From: CAMAUF01 sp046152925
Lineage (GTDB): Bacteria; Chloroflexota; Dehalococcoidia; Tepidiformales; Tepidiformaceae
Assembly (NCBI GenBank): GCA_046152925.1
Contig: JBJXFX010000163.1
Location: 1-35,313 of the forward strand
Direction of reading: 5' to 3'
Length of the DNA: 35,313 nt
Positions 7,546 to 14,431 of the stretch are shown here, piece after piece. Made by a program: the position numbers and the translations under genes. The notes under the pieces were generated by a model that made no database searches, was not told the DNA's origin, and was given only the letters and a program-made list of their open reading frames with translations. Position 1 is the stretch's first letter. Every line of letters begins with the position of its first letter.

Positions 7546-8154
7546 TTACGACGCGGCTGGCTGGACAACGCTTTCAGCCCGGCGGGCGTCGTCCAGGTCA
7601 CGGCGCTTGGCTTCGCGGAAGATCAGCGCCGCGCTGATCCCGATGAGCGTGGCCGAAACGGGCCACCCGAGGATCCGGCTCCAAACGAGATACTCGCCCG
7701 TGGACAGCGTCTCCAGCAGGTACACGCGCAACAGGCCGTTGCCGAGGTCCCAGCTCGCAAACGCGAGCGAGAGCCCATAGTAGAGTGGGGCGTTGATCGG
7801 GATCTTCGTGGCCACACCGGGGAACAACTCGTGGGCGAGCGCCCCGATGAGCGGCTTACGGATGATCATGCTCCCGAGGTGCAGGCACAGGAACGCGGCG
7901 TCGGTCAACGGGTCCCGATAGAGGTAGGCCCGTTCGCTATCGGTCACGATTCCGATGGTGGCCGTGATGCACACAATTACGAACCCGAAGACGCCGAGCG
8001 TCCCGATCAACCGGTCGCGGCGTGTGTAGTGGAAGACGATGGCAGAGGCGACAAAGCTCGCCAGGATCGCCTGCCATGGGTCGCCGATCTTGGTCACCAA
8101 GAAAAAGACCGCCACCGGGATGATGCTCAGGCCAATGCGCGGATTCGGGTTCAC
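7546..8154 (-). CDS. VC0807-family integral membrane protein
   Basis: 202 residues with about five or six predicted membrane helices (for example LSIIPVAVFFLV, AILASFVASAIVF, LGVFGFVIVCITATIGIV, and SATLIGISAALIF near the C-terminus). The layout, with a conserved basic segment RKPLIG after the third or fourth helix, matches the VC0807 family, relatives of intracellular septation protein A whose biochemical role is not established. The chosen start is the GTG at 8154, which overlaps the stop of the upstream carbonic-anhydrase gene (GTGA) and has GGAG about 8 bases upstream; the frame extends further upstream, but only as an out-of-frame shadow of that gene. C-terminal tail is charged and probably cytoplasmic. 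Confidence 0.75.
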   Translation of the reverse strand: MNPNPRIGLSIIPVAVFFLVTKIGDPWQAILASFVASAIVFHYTRRDRLIGTLGVFGFVIVCITATIGIVTDSERAYLYRDPLTDAAFLCLHLGSMIIRKPLIGALAHELFPGVATKIPINAPLYYGLSLAFASWDLGNGLLRVYLLETLSTGEYLVWSRILGWPVSATLIGISAALIFREAKRRDLDDARRAESVVQPAAS

Positions 8155-8702
8155 TCGGGCATCTCCACCCGCGCGCGGTCGATTTCGCGAATCCCGTCGC
8201 GATGAAGGACGGCGAGGCGCGCATAACGCCCGGGATTGCCCAGCACCCACTCCTCCGAAGGCCCGCCGGCGATCGAGCGCTTGACCTGCGCGGGGGTCCC
8301 GGCGGCGAGCATCCCAGCCGGGATGTGCGTGTCCGAGAGGACGACCGACCCAGCCGCCACCAGCGCCCCTTCGCCGACCGTCGCCCCATCGAGCACCTGC
8401 GCTCCGTTGCCGATGAGCGCGCGGGCGCCGATGGTCGCGCCGTGGATGATCGCGTTATGTGCGATGGACGCCTGCTCGCCGATCAGCGCTGGCAGATCCG
8501 CGCGGCCGTGGACGACGGCCCCGTCCTGGACGTTCGCGCCCCGGCCAACGACGGCGTATGACGTGTCGCCGCGGACCACCGCGCCGTACCAGACGGAGGC
8601 GTCCTCATGGACCGTGACGTCGCCCACGATGGTCGCCGTAGGCGCGATGAAGGCGGAAGGGTGGATGCGCGGGACTTTGTCGCCCACGGCGAAGATCGGC
8701 AT
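8151..8702 (-). CDS. Gamma-class carbonic anhydrase-like hexapeptide protein
   Basis: 183-residue left-handed beta-helix protein of the gamma carbonic anhydrase family (YrdA/PaaY/CaiE relatives). It shows the family landmarks VVRGD, a NVQDGAVVH strand and AHNAIIHGATIG, with the three metal His at H65, H82 and H87, then repeated IGxxAxV hexapeptide turns and a closing AAGTPAQVKR. All three ligands are present, so zinc or iron binding is likely; true carbonic anhydrase activity varies in the family. Start: ATG 8702 (a GTG at 8708 is also possible; neither has a strong Shine-Dalgarno). Coupled by a 4-base overlap to the downstream membrane protein gene. Confidence 0.88.
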   Translation of the reverse strand: MPIFAVGDKVPRIHPSAFIAPTATIVGDVTVHEDASVWYGAVVRGDTSYAVVGRGANVQDGAVVHGRADLPALIGEQASIAHNAIIHGATIGARALIGNGAQVLDGATVGEGALVAAGSVVLSDTHIPAGMLAAGTPAQVKRSIAGGPSEEWVLGNPGRYARLAVLHRDGIREIDRARVEMPE

Positions 8703-8754
8703 GCGCACAGGATACCGCGGGAGGGCGTGAGCGGCCCGGAAGCAGGCGTTACGT

Positions 8755-8760
8755 TAGAAT
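8755..8760 (+). promoter_or_regulatory. Putative -10 box, leaderless geometry
   Basis: TAGAAT (five of six to TATAAT) ends 7 bases before the ATG at 8768, which would place transcription start at or next to the start codon. No clear -35. Compare 24887-24892 and 29647-29652. Confidence 0.45.
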
Positions 8761-8767
8761 GAGGCCC

Positions 8768-8989
8768 ATGGCGCTTTCCGAACGCGAGCAAATCCGTCAA
8801 CGCCAGGCGCGATGGGCGATTTACGCCGAGTTCCAGGCGGCCGAGGCGCGGACGCGCGCGGAGAACCTCGAGACGGCTTTCCGGATGATGGCGCTCGGCA
8901 GCCAGTTGGGTTGGCTTCGGCACGAAGAGACGCCGACGGAAGGCGACCTGCGGTGGCTGGAGTTGAAGCGGCGATCGGGCTGTGCATGA
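8768..8989 (+). CDS. Small hypothetical protein
   Basis: 73 residues (76 if the ATG at 8759 is used, but that ATG lies in the putative -10 box). The protein looks helical and charged (Arg/Glu/Gln-rich first 45 residues, then a WLRHEETPTEGDLRWLELKRR tail). Codon choice is GC-rich at third positions like its neighbours, supporting real coding. It overlaps the following nucleotidyltransferase-like frame by 8 bases, an arrangement typical of a small partner gene upstream of a toxin or nucleotidyltransferase. No family was recognised; a partner or antitoxin-like role is only a guess. Confidence 0.55.
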   Translation: MALSEREQIRQRQARWAIYAEFQAAEARTRAENLETAFRMMALGSQLGWLRHEETPTEGDLRWLELKRRSGCA

Positions 8990-9275
8990 AGCGACTGCGT
9001 TTCGCGATGTGCTCGCCCGGCTATCGGATCTGATGGAAGCAGCGGGCGTCGAGGCGGCCGTCATCGGTGGGCTCGCGGCTGCCGAGTACTCGAGCGGCCG
9101 GATGACTGCCGACATCGACCTCGTGGCTGCCATCGAACTGGACCAGGTCGGCCGCTTCTTCGATCTCGCCCTCGCACATGGCTTCGGCGCGCGGAGCACC
9201 GCCCGACGTCCGCAAGATCCTCGGGGCGCCCGGCTACCGCGGGACGCGGACCGAAGGCCGGCGTTAGCCGCTTGA
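8982..9275 (+). pseudogene. Truncated nucleotidyltransferase-fold remnant
   Basis: The first 60 residues carry the start of a nucleotidyltransferase fold: GGLAAAEYSSGRMTADIDLV corresponds to the GG...G.R.T.DIDL signature seen in AbiEii-like and DUF6036-like proteins, with both metal-binding Asp present. After about residue 68 (ALAHGFGARS) the frame turns into Arg/Pro-rich sequence and ends at 97, well short of the 150-250 residues usual for such proteins. A different frame continues for about 20 residues with more protein-like composition, suggesting a frameshift plus deletion. GTG start at 8982 overlaps the upstream small gene. Probably non-functional, though a truncated binding protein cannot be excluded. 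Confidence 0.6.
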
Positions 9276-9301
9276 CGTGGCTCCCTGGGCGCGCCTACGC
9301 T
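9272..9301 (+). promoter_or_regulatory. Putative promoter of the T-box/trp operon
   Basis: TTGACG (9272-9277; five of six to TTGACA), 18-base spacer, TACGCT (9296-9301; weak). Transcription would start near 9308, placing the T-box loop-E AGTA at about +31, similar to characterised T-box leaders. It overlaps the end of the nucleotidyltransferase remnant. Confidence 0.45.
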
Positions 9302-9307
9302 CGCTGG

Positions 9308-9603
9308 ACAACTTCAGAAACATGCGTCGATCGGGAAGAGTACCCCTCGAAGCGAGCCTTCAGAGAGCCGGGAAAGGTGCGAGCCCGGCGGCAGCGCAGA
9401 TGGTGAATGGGCCCGGGAGCTTCGCCGGCGAACCGCGGATACGCGCAGTAGCTCGCGACGGAGAGGACACCGTTACCAGAGTCCAGGCGATTGTCCTTCC
9501 TGCGAAGGATTGTCGCCCGAAAGTGCCCCGAGGTGCGAACTCGGGGAACAAAGGTGGTACCACGAGAGCCCCTCGTCCTTTGCGACGGAGGGGCTTTTTC
9601 TTT
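9308..9603 (+). promoter_or_regulatory. T-box riboswitch leader, tryptophan specifier (TGG)
   Basis: A tRNA-sensing leader that lets transcription continue only when uncharged tRNA-Trp binds. Seen in order: loop-E strand AGAGTA (9336-9341); distal stem I signatures CAGAGAGCCGGG (9361-9372) and GGTGCGAGCCCGG (9376-9388); specifier loop GAA-TGG (9405-9410) with specifier TGG at 9408-9410, followed by GCCCGGGAG; a stem III hairpin (about 9486-9517); a 7-bp hairpin CCCCGAG/CTCGGGG (9526-9546); the T-box AAAGGTGGTACCACG (9550-9564) with acceptor-binding bulge TGGT (9555-9558); then an intrinsic terminator. The Trp specifier agrees with the downstream genes. The last bulge base T would pair by wobble with the G discriminator usual in bacterial tRNA-Trp. 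Very confident on class, confident on specifier. Confidence 0.93.
9567..9603 (+). terminator. T-box intrinsic terminator
   Basis: AGCCCCTCGTC (9567-9577) pairs with GACGGAGGGGCT (9584-9595, one bulged G), followed by TTTTTCTTT. The 5' arm lies just after the T-box sequence, with which it competes to form the antiterminator. Confidence 0.9.
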
Positions 9604-9645
9604 GCCCGCGGCGCGGGCTCACCCCCGGAGAGGAGCAACCCTGCG

Positions 9646-11004
9646 ATGGCCGACAAGAAGATCATCCTGCCCGAATCCGACGTGCCCGAGCAGTGGTACA
9701 ACATCGCGGCCGACCTGAAGAACCCGCCTTCGCCGCCGCTCCACCCTGCCACTCATCGACCGGTAGGCCCGGAAGCGCTCGCGCCCCTCTTCCCGATGGA
9801 GCTGATCAAGCAAGAGGTCAGCTCCGAGCGCTACATCCCGATCCCGGACGAGGTCCGCGAGATCCTCAAGCTCTGGCGGCCAACGCCGCTCATCCGGGCG
9901 ACGACCCTGGAACGGGCGCTCGGGACCCCCGCCCACATCTACTACAAGTATGAGGGCGTCTCGCCCTCTGGCTCGCACAAGCCGAACACCGCTGTCGCCC
10001 AGGCTTACTACAACGCCAAAGAGGGCGTGAAGCGGATCGCGACCGAGACGGGCGCCGGGCAATGGGGCTCGTCGCTGGCCTTCGCCTGCCACCAGTTCGG
10101 GATCGAGGCCAAGGTCTACATGGTCAAGGTCTCCTACAACCAGAAGCCATACCGGCGTTCGATGATGAACGTGTGGGGCGCCAGCGTGGTCGCCAGCCCG
10201 AGCACCGACACCAACGCCGGTCGCGCGACCCTCGATCGTGACCCGAATAGCAACGGCTCGCTCGGTATCGCGATTAGCGAAGCGGTTGAAGACGCGGCCA
10301 TGCGCAAGGACACGAAGTACTCGCTCGGGTCCGTCCTCAACCATGTCCTCCTGCACCAGACGGTGATTGGCCAAGAGGCGGTCAAGGCGATGGAGATCGC
10401 CGGTGAGTACCCGGACGTCGTCATCGGTTGTGCTGGCGGTGGTTCGAACGCGGCCGGCCTGATGTTCCCCTTCCTCAAGGACAAGCTCGACGGCAAGACC
10501 AAGACGCGATTCCTCGCCGTCGAGCCCGCCTCCTGCCCCAGCCTCACCAAGGGCGAGTATCGCTACGACTTCGGCGACACGGCCGGCCTCACACCCCTCA
10601 TGAAGATGTACACCCTTGGGCACACGTTCATGCCGCCAGGCATCCACGCTGGCGGCCTGCGCTACCACGCGATGGCGCCCATCCTCTGCCAGCTCTATGA
10701 CGAGGGCTGGATCGAGGCGAAGGCATACACGCAGAACGTCTGCTTCGAGGCGGCCGTCCAGTTCGCCCAGACGGAGGGCATCATCCCGGCGCCGGAGAGC
10801 AGCCACGCGATCCGCGCGGCGATCGATGAGGCGATCGCGGCCAAGGCTGCCGGCCAGAAGCGGACGATCCTCTTCAACCTCAGCGGTCACGGATTGCTCG
10901 ACCTCGCCGCCTACGACGACTACCTCGGCGGCCGCCTGGTCGACGACGAATATCCCGCCGAAAAGGTGCGCGAAGCGATGAAGGACCTCCCGGTCATCGC
11001 CTAG
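9646..11004 (+). CDS. trpB2: Tryptophan synthase beta-like protein, TrpB2 class
   Basis: 452-residue PLP enzyme of fold type II. The PLP Lys is K112 in SGSHKPNTA, and the phosphate-binding loop is GCAGGGSNAAG. The long N-terminal section and motifs such as GAGQWGSSLAFAC mark the TrpB2 branch rather than TrpB1, which is present separately at 19589. TrpB2 enzymes make Trp from indole and Ser and usually do not form the classical complex with TrpA. I chose ATG 9646, preceded by GAGAGGAG, because the open frame upstream to 9277 is the T-box leader and not coding. First gene of the T-box operon, so its expression should rise when Trp-tRNA charging falls. Confidence 0.93.
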   Translation: MADKKIILPESDVPEQWYNIAADLKNPPSPPLHPATHRPVGPEALAPLFPMELIKQEVSSERYIPIPDEVREILKLWRPTPLIRATTLERALGTPAHIYYKYEGVSPSGSHKPNTAVAQAYYNAKEGVKRIATETGAGQWGSSLAFACHQFGIEAKVYMVKVSYNQKPYRRSMMNVWGASVVASPSTDTNAGRATLDRDPNSNGSLGIAISEAVEDAAMRKDTKYSLGSVLNHVLLHQTVIGQEAVKAMEIAGEYPDVVIGCAGGGSNAAGLMFPFLKDKLDGKTKTRFLAVEPASCPSLTKGEYRYDFGDTAGLTPLMKMYTLGHTFMPPGIHAGGLRYHAMAPILCQLYDEGWIEAKAYTQNVCFEAAVQFAQTEGIIPAPESSHAIRAAIDEAIAAKAAGQKRTILFNLSGHGLLDLAAYDDYLGGRLVDDEYPAEKVREAMKDLPVIA

Positions 11005-11042
11005 ACGCGCCGCCCCCGAACACGAGAAACGAGGTGGCCAGC

Positions 11043-11522
11043 GTGGCCGACAACGGATATCAAGACGTCGAAGCATGGAACACCACCGTCCGGCTGGCCG
11101 CCGCCGTCGGCCGGCTGAAGGTGGGCTCAAACCTCAAGGCCTCGGCCGACGCGCAACAACGGGCCTTCGAGCAGGCGGGCCTCGCCGCGGCGCTCGTCGC
11201 CGAAGGGGCCCAGCGCGATGGAGGCGGCGCCGTCCCTCTCTTCCGCGATGCGCGCGGGGCGCTCGCGCAATGCCGTTCGTGGCTCCACGTCCTCGCGATG
11301 CTGATGAACGAGCCCGACACAGTCTTCGATAACGAGCACAACCTCGCGGACCAAGCCTCGCGCCAGCTCAACGCCATGCTTCGCAACCTGGACCGTGCGC
11401 CCGCGATGGGGGCGCCGATGAGCCTAGCCCGGCCAGCCCGCCCGATGGGCCCCGGAGGCCCCGGCAGCGGCGTTGGCCCGCGCGGCGACCGGCCTCCTCG
11501 CCCTGCTGGAGGTCCGCGATGA
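11043..11522 (+). CDS. Four-helix-bundle-like protein with Pro/Gly/Arg-rich tail
   Basis: 159 residues. Residues about 5-110 resemble the four-helix bundle family first noted as rRNA intervening-sequence proteins: DVEAWNTTVRLAAAVGRL, then a QQRAFEQAGLAAALVAEGAQR helix and FRDARGALAQCRSWLHVLAMLM. The last 40 residues are low-complexity Pro/Gly/Arg/Met and probably disordered. GTG 11043 is preferred over GTG 11034 because GAGGTGG (11031-11037) then serves as Shine-Dalgarno. It lies between trpB2 and trpS with a 4-base overlap into trpS, so it is translated with the trp operon. Function unknown; the family is usually not tied to amino-acid biosynthesis. Confidence 0.65.
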   Translation: MADNGYQDVEAWNTTVRLAAAVGRLKVGSNLKASADAQQRAFEQAGLAAALVAEGAQRDGGGAVPLFRDARGALAQCRSWLHVLAMLMNEPDTVFDNEHNLADQASRQLNAMLRNLDRAPAMGAPMSLARPARPMGPGGPGSGVGPRGDRPPRPAGGPR

Positions 11523-12559
11523 GCGAACGCAAACGCATCCTGACCGGCATCCGCCCGACGGGCTCGCTCCATCTCGGCCACTACGCCGGCGCGCTGGAAA
11601 ACTGGGTCCGGCTCCAACACGACTACGAGTGCTTCTTCCTGATCGCCGACTACCAGGTGTCCGACTACGCCGACGACATCAAGCGCGTCCGTGATGCGGT
11701 CTGGGAAGTGGCGCTCGATTGGCTCGCTGTCGGCCTCGACCCCGAGGGTTCGAGCTTCGTGATCGAAAGCCTCGTGCCCGAGCACGCCGAGCTCACGACC
11801 TGGCTGAGCTGGTTCCTCCCGCTCGGCATGCTGGAGCGCAACCCGACGCTGAAAGCCGAGATGGAGAGCATCGAGCAGGGCGACGAGAAGAAAGCGGGGA
11901 AGTCCGTGCCCGTCGCCTTCTACAACTACCCCGTCATGCAGGTGGCCAACATCCTGATGCCGCGGGCGCACCTCGTCCCCGTGGGAGAAGACCAACTCCC
12001 CCACATCGAGCTCACGCGCGAGACGGCGCGCCGCTTCAACCGCGAGTTCAAGCCGATCTTCCCCGAGCCAGAAGCACTCGTCGGCCGGGTCCCACGGCTC
12101 GTGGGCATCGACGGCAACGCGAAAATGAGCAAGTCGCGTGGCAATACGATCGACCTCAAGGACTCGCGCGACACGGTCGCGAAGAAGATCAAAGGGATGT
12201 ACGCGGGCCCGCCGCGCGGGCTCGACGAGCCCGGCAAGGTCGAAGAGAACCCCATCTTCCTCTATCTCGACGCGTTTGACCCCGACAAACCCGAGGTCGC
12301 GAATTTGAAAGAGCAGTACGCCCGCACCGGCGTCGGCAACAAAATCCTCAAGGACCGCCTCACCGTCGCCCTGAACGACCTCCTGGACCCGTTTCGCGAC
12401 CGGCGGGCGGGCTACGAAGGCAATCTGGGCCTGGTGCGCGATGCGCTCGAGGCGGGCACCAACCGGATGCGCGTGGTCGCGCAAGAAACGATGGCCCTCG
12501 TCCGCGACGCGCTCGACCTGAACTACCTCGAGAAGCACCGCCGTTCGGGAGGCGCTTGA
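11519..12559 (+). CDS. trpS: Tryptophanyl-tRNA synthetase
   Basis: 346-residue class Ic aminoacyl-tRNA synthetase that charges tRNA-Trp. The HIGH-type motif is GSLHLGHYAG near residue 20 and the KMSKS loop is AKMSKSRGN (about 202-206). Length is typical. Start ATG overlaps the previous stop (ATGA), and its own stop overlaps the trpE start (TGATG). Placing trpS inside a Trp T-box operon lets one uncharged-tRNA signal raise both Trp synthesis and Trp charging. Confidence 0.97.
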   Translation: MSERKRILTGIRPTGSLHLGHYAGALENWVRLQHDYECFFLIADYQVSDYADDIKRVRDAVWEVALDWLAVGLDPEGSSFVIESLVPEHAELTTWLSWFLPLGMLERNPTLKAEMESIEQGDEKKAGKSVPVAFYNYPVMQVANILMPRAHLVPVGEDQLPHIELTRETARRFNREFKPIFPEPEALVGRVPRLVGIDGNAKMSKSRGNTIDLKDSRDTVAKKIKGMYAGPPRGLDEPGKVEENPIFLYLDAFDPDKPEVANLKEQYARTGVGNKILKDRLTVALNDLLDPFRDRRAGYEGNLGLVRDALEAGTNRMRVVAQETMALVRDALDLNYLEKHRRSGGA

Positions 12560-14046
12560 TGCTGCGGCCAACGCTCGACGAAGTCCGTGAAATTGCGACG
12601 CGAGGCGAGGGCAACCTCTGCCCCATTTACCGCGAGGTGCCAGCCGACCTTGAGACACCGGTATCGGCCTTCCTCAAGGTGCGCCAGGGGCCGTATTCGT
12701 TCTTGCTCGAATCCGTCGAGGGCGGGGAGCGGATGGCCCGCTACTCGTTCATCGGGACGCAGCCCTACCGCGTCCTGCGGACCGGTCCCGGCCACGAATA
12801 CGATGGTGACCCGCTGGTCCCGATCTCCGAAGAAGTCGACCGCTTCAAATCCGTCCGGATTGATGGCCTGCCAGCCTTCACTGGTGGCGCGGTCGGCTAC
12901 ATCGCCTACGACGCCGTGCGGCACTGGGAACCGCGCGTCAAGCCGCCCGAAAAGGACACCCTCGGCATCCCCGAGGCCATGTTCTTCTTCTGCGACGCGA
13001 TGCTCGTCTTCGACCACATTCGCCACACCGCGAAGCTCGTCGCCCACGTCCGGCTCGACGGCGACATCGACGCGAGCTACCACCGGGCCGCCTTCAAGAT
13101 CGACGCCCTCGCCGAACGGCTGGCCCAACCCACGGTCAAGCTGCCTCAGGAAGACGTCACCGCCGTCCTGAAGGGCGGAGGGAAGGGCGAGTCGAATGTT
13201 GGGCGTGAAGGCTACATGCGCTTCGTGGAGGAGATCCGCGAGGAGATCATCGCCGGAGAGATCATCCAGTGCGTCCCTTCGCACCGGGTCGCGCGGCCGA
13301 CAGCGGTGCACCCATTCAACATCTACCGGCAGATGCGCACCGTGAACCCGTCGCCCTACATGTTCTACCTCGACATGGGCGACTTCCAGGTCGTGGGCGC
13401 CTCGCCGGAGCTGCTCGTCCGCGTCGAAGATGGCGTCGTCTACAACCACCCGATCGCCGGCACGCGTCCCCGCGGCAAGACCGACGAGGAGGATGCGCGG
13501 CTCGCCGAGGAGCTTCTCGCGGACGAAAAGGAGCGCGCCGAGCACATCATGCTCGTCGACCTCGGGCGGAACGACGTCGGCCGCGTCGCGAAGCCGGGGA
13601 CGGTGGTCGTCGACTCGCTCATGCACATCGAGAAGTACTCGCATGTCATGCACATCGTCTCGAACGTCTCGGGCAAGCTTCGCGACGACAAGAGCCGCTT
13701 CGATGCGCTTCGCTCGGTGTTCCCGGCGGGCACGCTTTCGGGGGCCCCGAAGGTCCGCGCCATGGAGATCATCGCCAGCCTGGAACCGGTGAAGCGCGGC
13801 GTCTATGGCGGCGCCGTCGGCTACGCCAGCTTCACCGGAAGCCTCGACACCTGCATCGGGATCCGGACGATGGTCGTCAAGGACGGCGTCGCCTACCTCC
13901 AGGCCGGCGGCGGCATCGTCTACGATTCGGACCCCGCCGCCGAGTACACCGAGACGGTCAACAAGCTGAACGCGCCGAGCCGGGCCATTGACCAGGCGGA
14001 AATCGCCGCAGCGGAACGGCCCCGAGGGAGCCCCGGCTATGAGTAA
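12559..14046 (+). CDS. trpE: Anthranilate synthase component I
   Basis: 495-residue chorismate-using enzyme making anthranilate with TrpG. The N-terminal Trp-binding element is LLES (49-52, in FLLESVEGGERMARYSF) together with NPSPYMFY, so feedback inhibition by Trp is expected. The catalytic C-terminal domain shows PIAGTRPRGKT, the HIMLVDLGRNDVGRV block and AGTLSGAPKVRAMEI. Start ATG 12559 has GGGAGG 8 bases upstream and shares a base with the trpS stop. Its partner trpG lies about 2.3 kb downstream, separated by four accessory genes. Confidence 0.97.
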   Translation: MLRPTLDEVREIATRGEGNLCPIYREVPADLETPVSAFLKVRQGPYSFLLESVEGGERMARYSFIGTQPYRVLRTGPGHEYDGDPLVPISEEVDRFKSVRIDGLPAFTGGAVGYIAYDAVRHWEPRVKPPEKDTLGIPEAMFFFCDAMLVFDHIRHTAKLVAHVRLDGDIDASYHRAAFKIDALAERLAQPTVKLPQEDVTAVLKGGGKGESNVGREGYMRFVEEIREEIIAGEIIQCVPSHRVARPTAVHPFNIYRQMRTVNPSPYMFYLDMGDFQVVGASPELLVRVEDGVVYNHPIAGTRPRGKTDEEDARLAEELLADEKERAEHIMLVDLGRNDVGRVAKPGTVVVDSLMHIEKYSHVMHIVSNVSGKLRDDKSRFDALRSVFPAGTLSGAPKVRAMEIIASLEPVKRGVYGGAVGYASFTGSLDTCIGIRTMVVKDGVAYLQAGGGIVYDSDPAAEYTETVNKLNAPSRAIDQAEIAAAERPRGSPGYE

Positions 14047-14431
14047 CCGCCGCCCGGAACGCATCTACGGCATCGTCGTCCGCGACCACCAGCTCTTGCT
14101 CACCGAGCACGACGGACGTTTCGGACTGCCCGGCGGCATCTTCCGGCCGCTCGCTGAAGACCCGAAGGTCGAACTCGCCGTCCACCTGTTCGACCAGATC
14201 GGCATCCGCCCGACGCGGATCTGGGCCCAGGGCGCCTTCCTCTACCAGCATCCTTCTGAAACCAGCGAGGCGTTCAGCGGCTTTTACACCGTCTGGGATT
14301 GGGACGGCGTCCCGACCGATGATGCTGGCCACTGGATCGACAAACGGGGCCTGCTCGAATACACGCTCTCGCCCTCCCTCCGCATCCTCCTCCTCAGCGT
14401 CCTCGAGACAGAAGCGATAAAGACACGATGA
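14039..14431 (+). CDS. Degenerate Nudix-fold protein, upstream member of tandem pair
   Basis: 130 residues resembling a Nudix domain (RIYGIVVRDHQLLLTEHDGRF then LPGGIFRP), but the catalytic Nudix box is not conserved: the place of REUxEExGU is taken by LAVHLFDQIGI, so the metal-binding Glu residues are missing. This suggests a binding or regulatory role instead of pyrophosphohydrolase activity. Start ATG 14039 overlaps the end of trpE by 8 bases with GAGGGAG upstream; stop overlaps the next gene (ATGA). The next gene begins with a paralogous domain carrying the same LPGGxFRP and the same loss. What ligand it binds cannot be told; the operon suggests a Trp-pathway intermediate or nucleotide. 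Confidence 0.7.
   Translation: MSNRRPERIYGIVVRDHQLLLTEHDGRFGLPGGIFRPLAEDPKVELAVHLFDQIGIRPTRIWAQGAFLYQHPSETSEAFSGFYTVWDWDGVPTDDAGHWIDKRGLLEYTLSPSLRILLLSVLETEAIKTR

Noticed and set aside
9280..9290. Pairing of GCTCCCTGGGC with the strand after the specifier as stem I base
   Set aside because: Complementarity is real, but the likely promoter (-35 at 9272, -10 at 9296) would start transcription after this site, and loop-E spacing fits a start near 9308.
9401..9403. Alternative TGG as T-box specifier
   Set aside because: Only the TGG at 9408-9410 follows the loop-E GAA and precedes the GCCCGGGAG closing strand; the earlier TGG lies in the upper helix.
9277..9645. Open frame extending trpB2 upstream by 123 codons
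   Set aside because: This stretch is the T-box leader with its terminator; the protein-like part and Shine-Dalgarno begin at ATG 9646.
9619..11130. 503-codon minus-strand ORF opposite trpB2
   Set aside because: Antisense shadow of a clear PLP enzyme; no domain recognised.
11060..14064. Two minus-strand ORFs of over 500 codons opposite trpS and trpE
   Set aside because: Shadows produced by third-position GC bias; the sense genes have all catalytic motifs.
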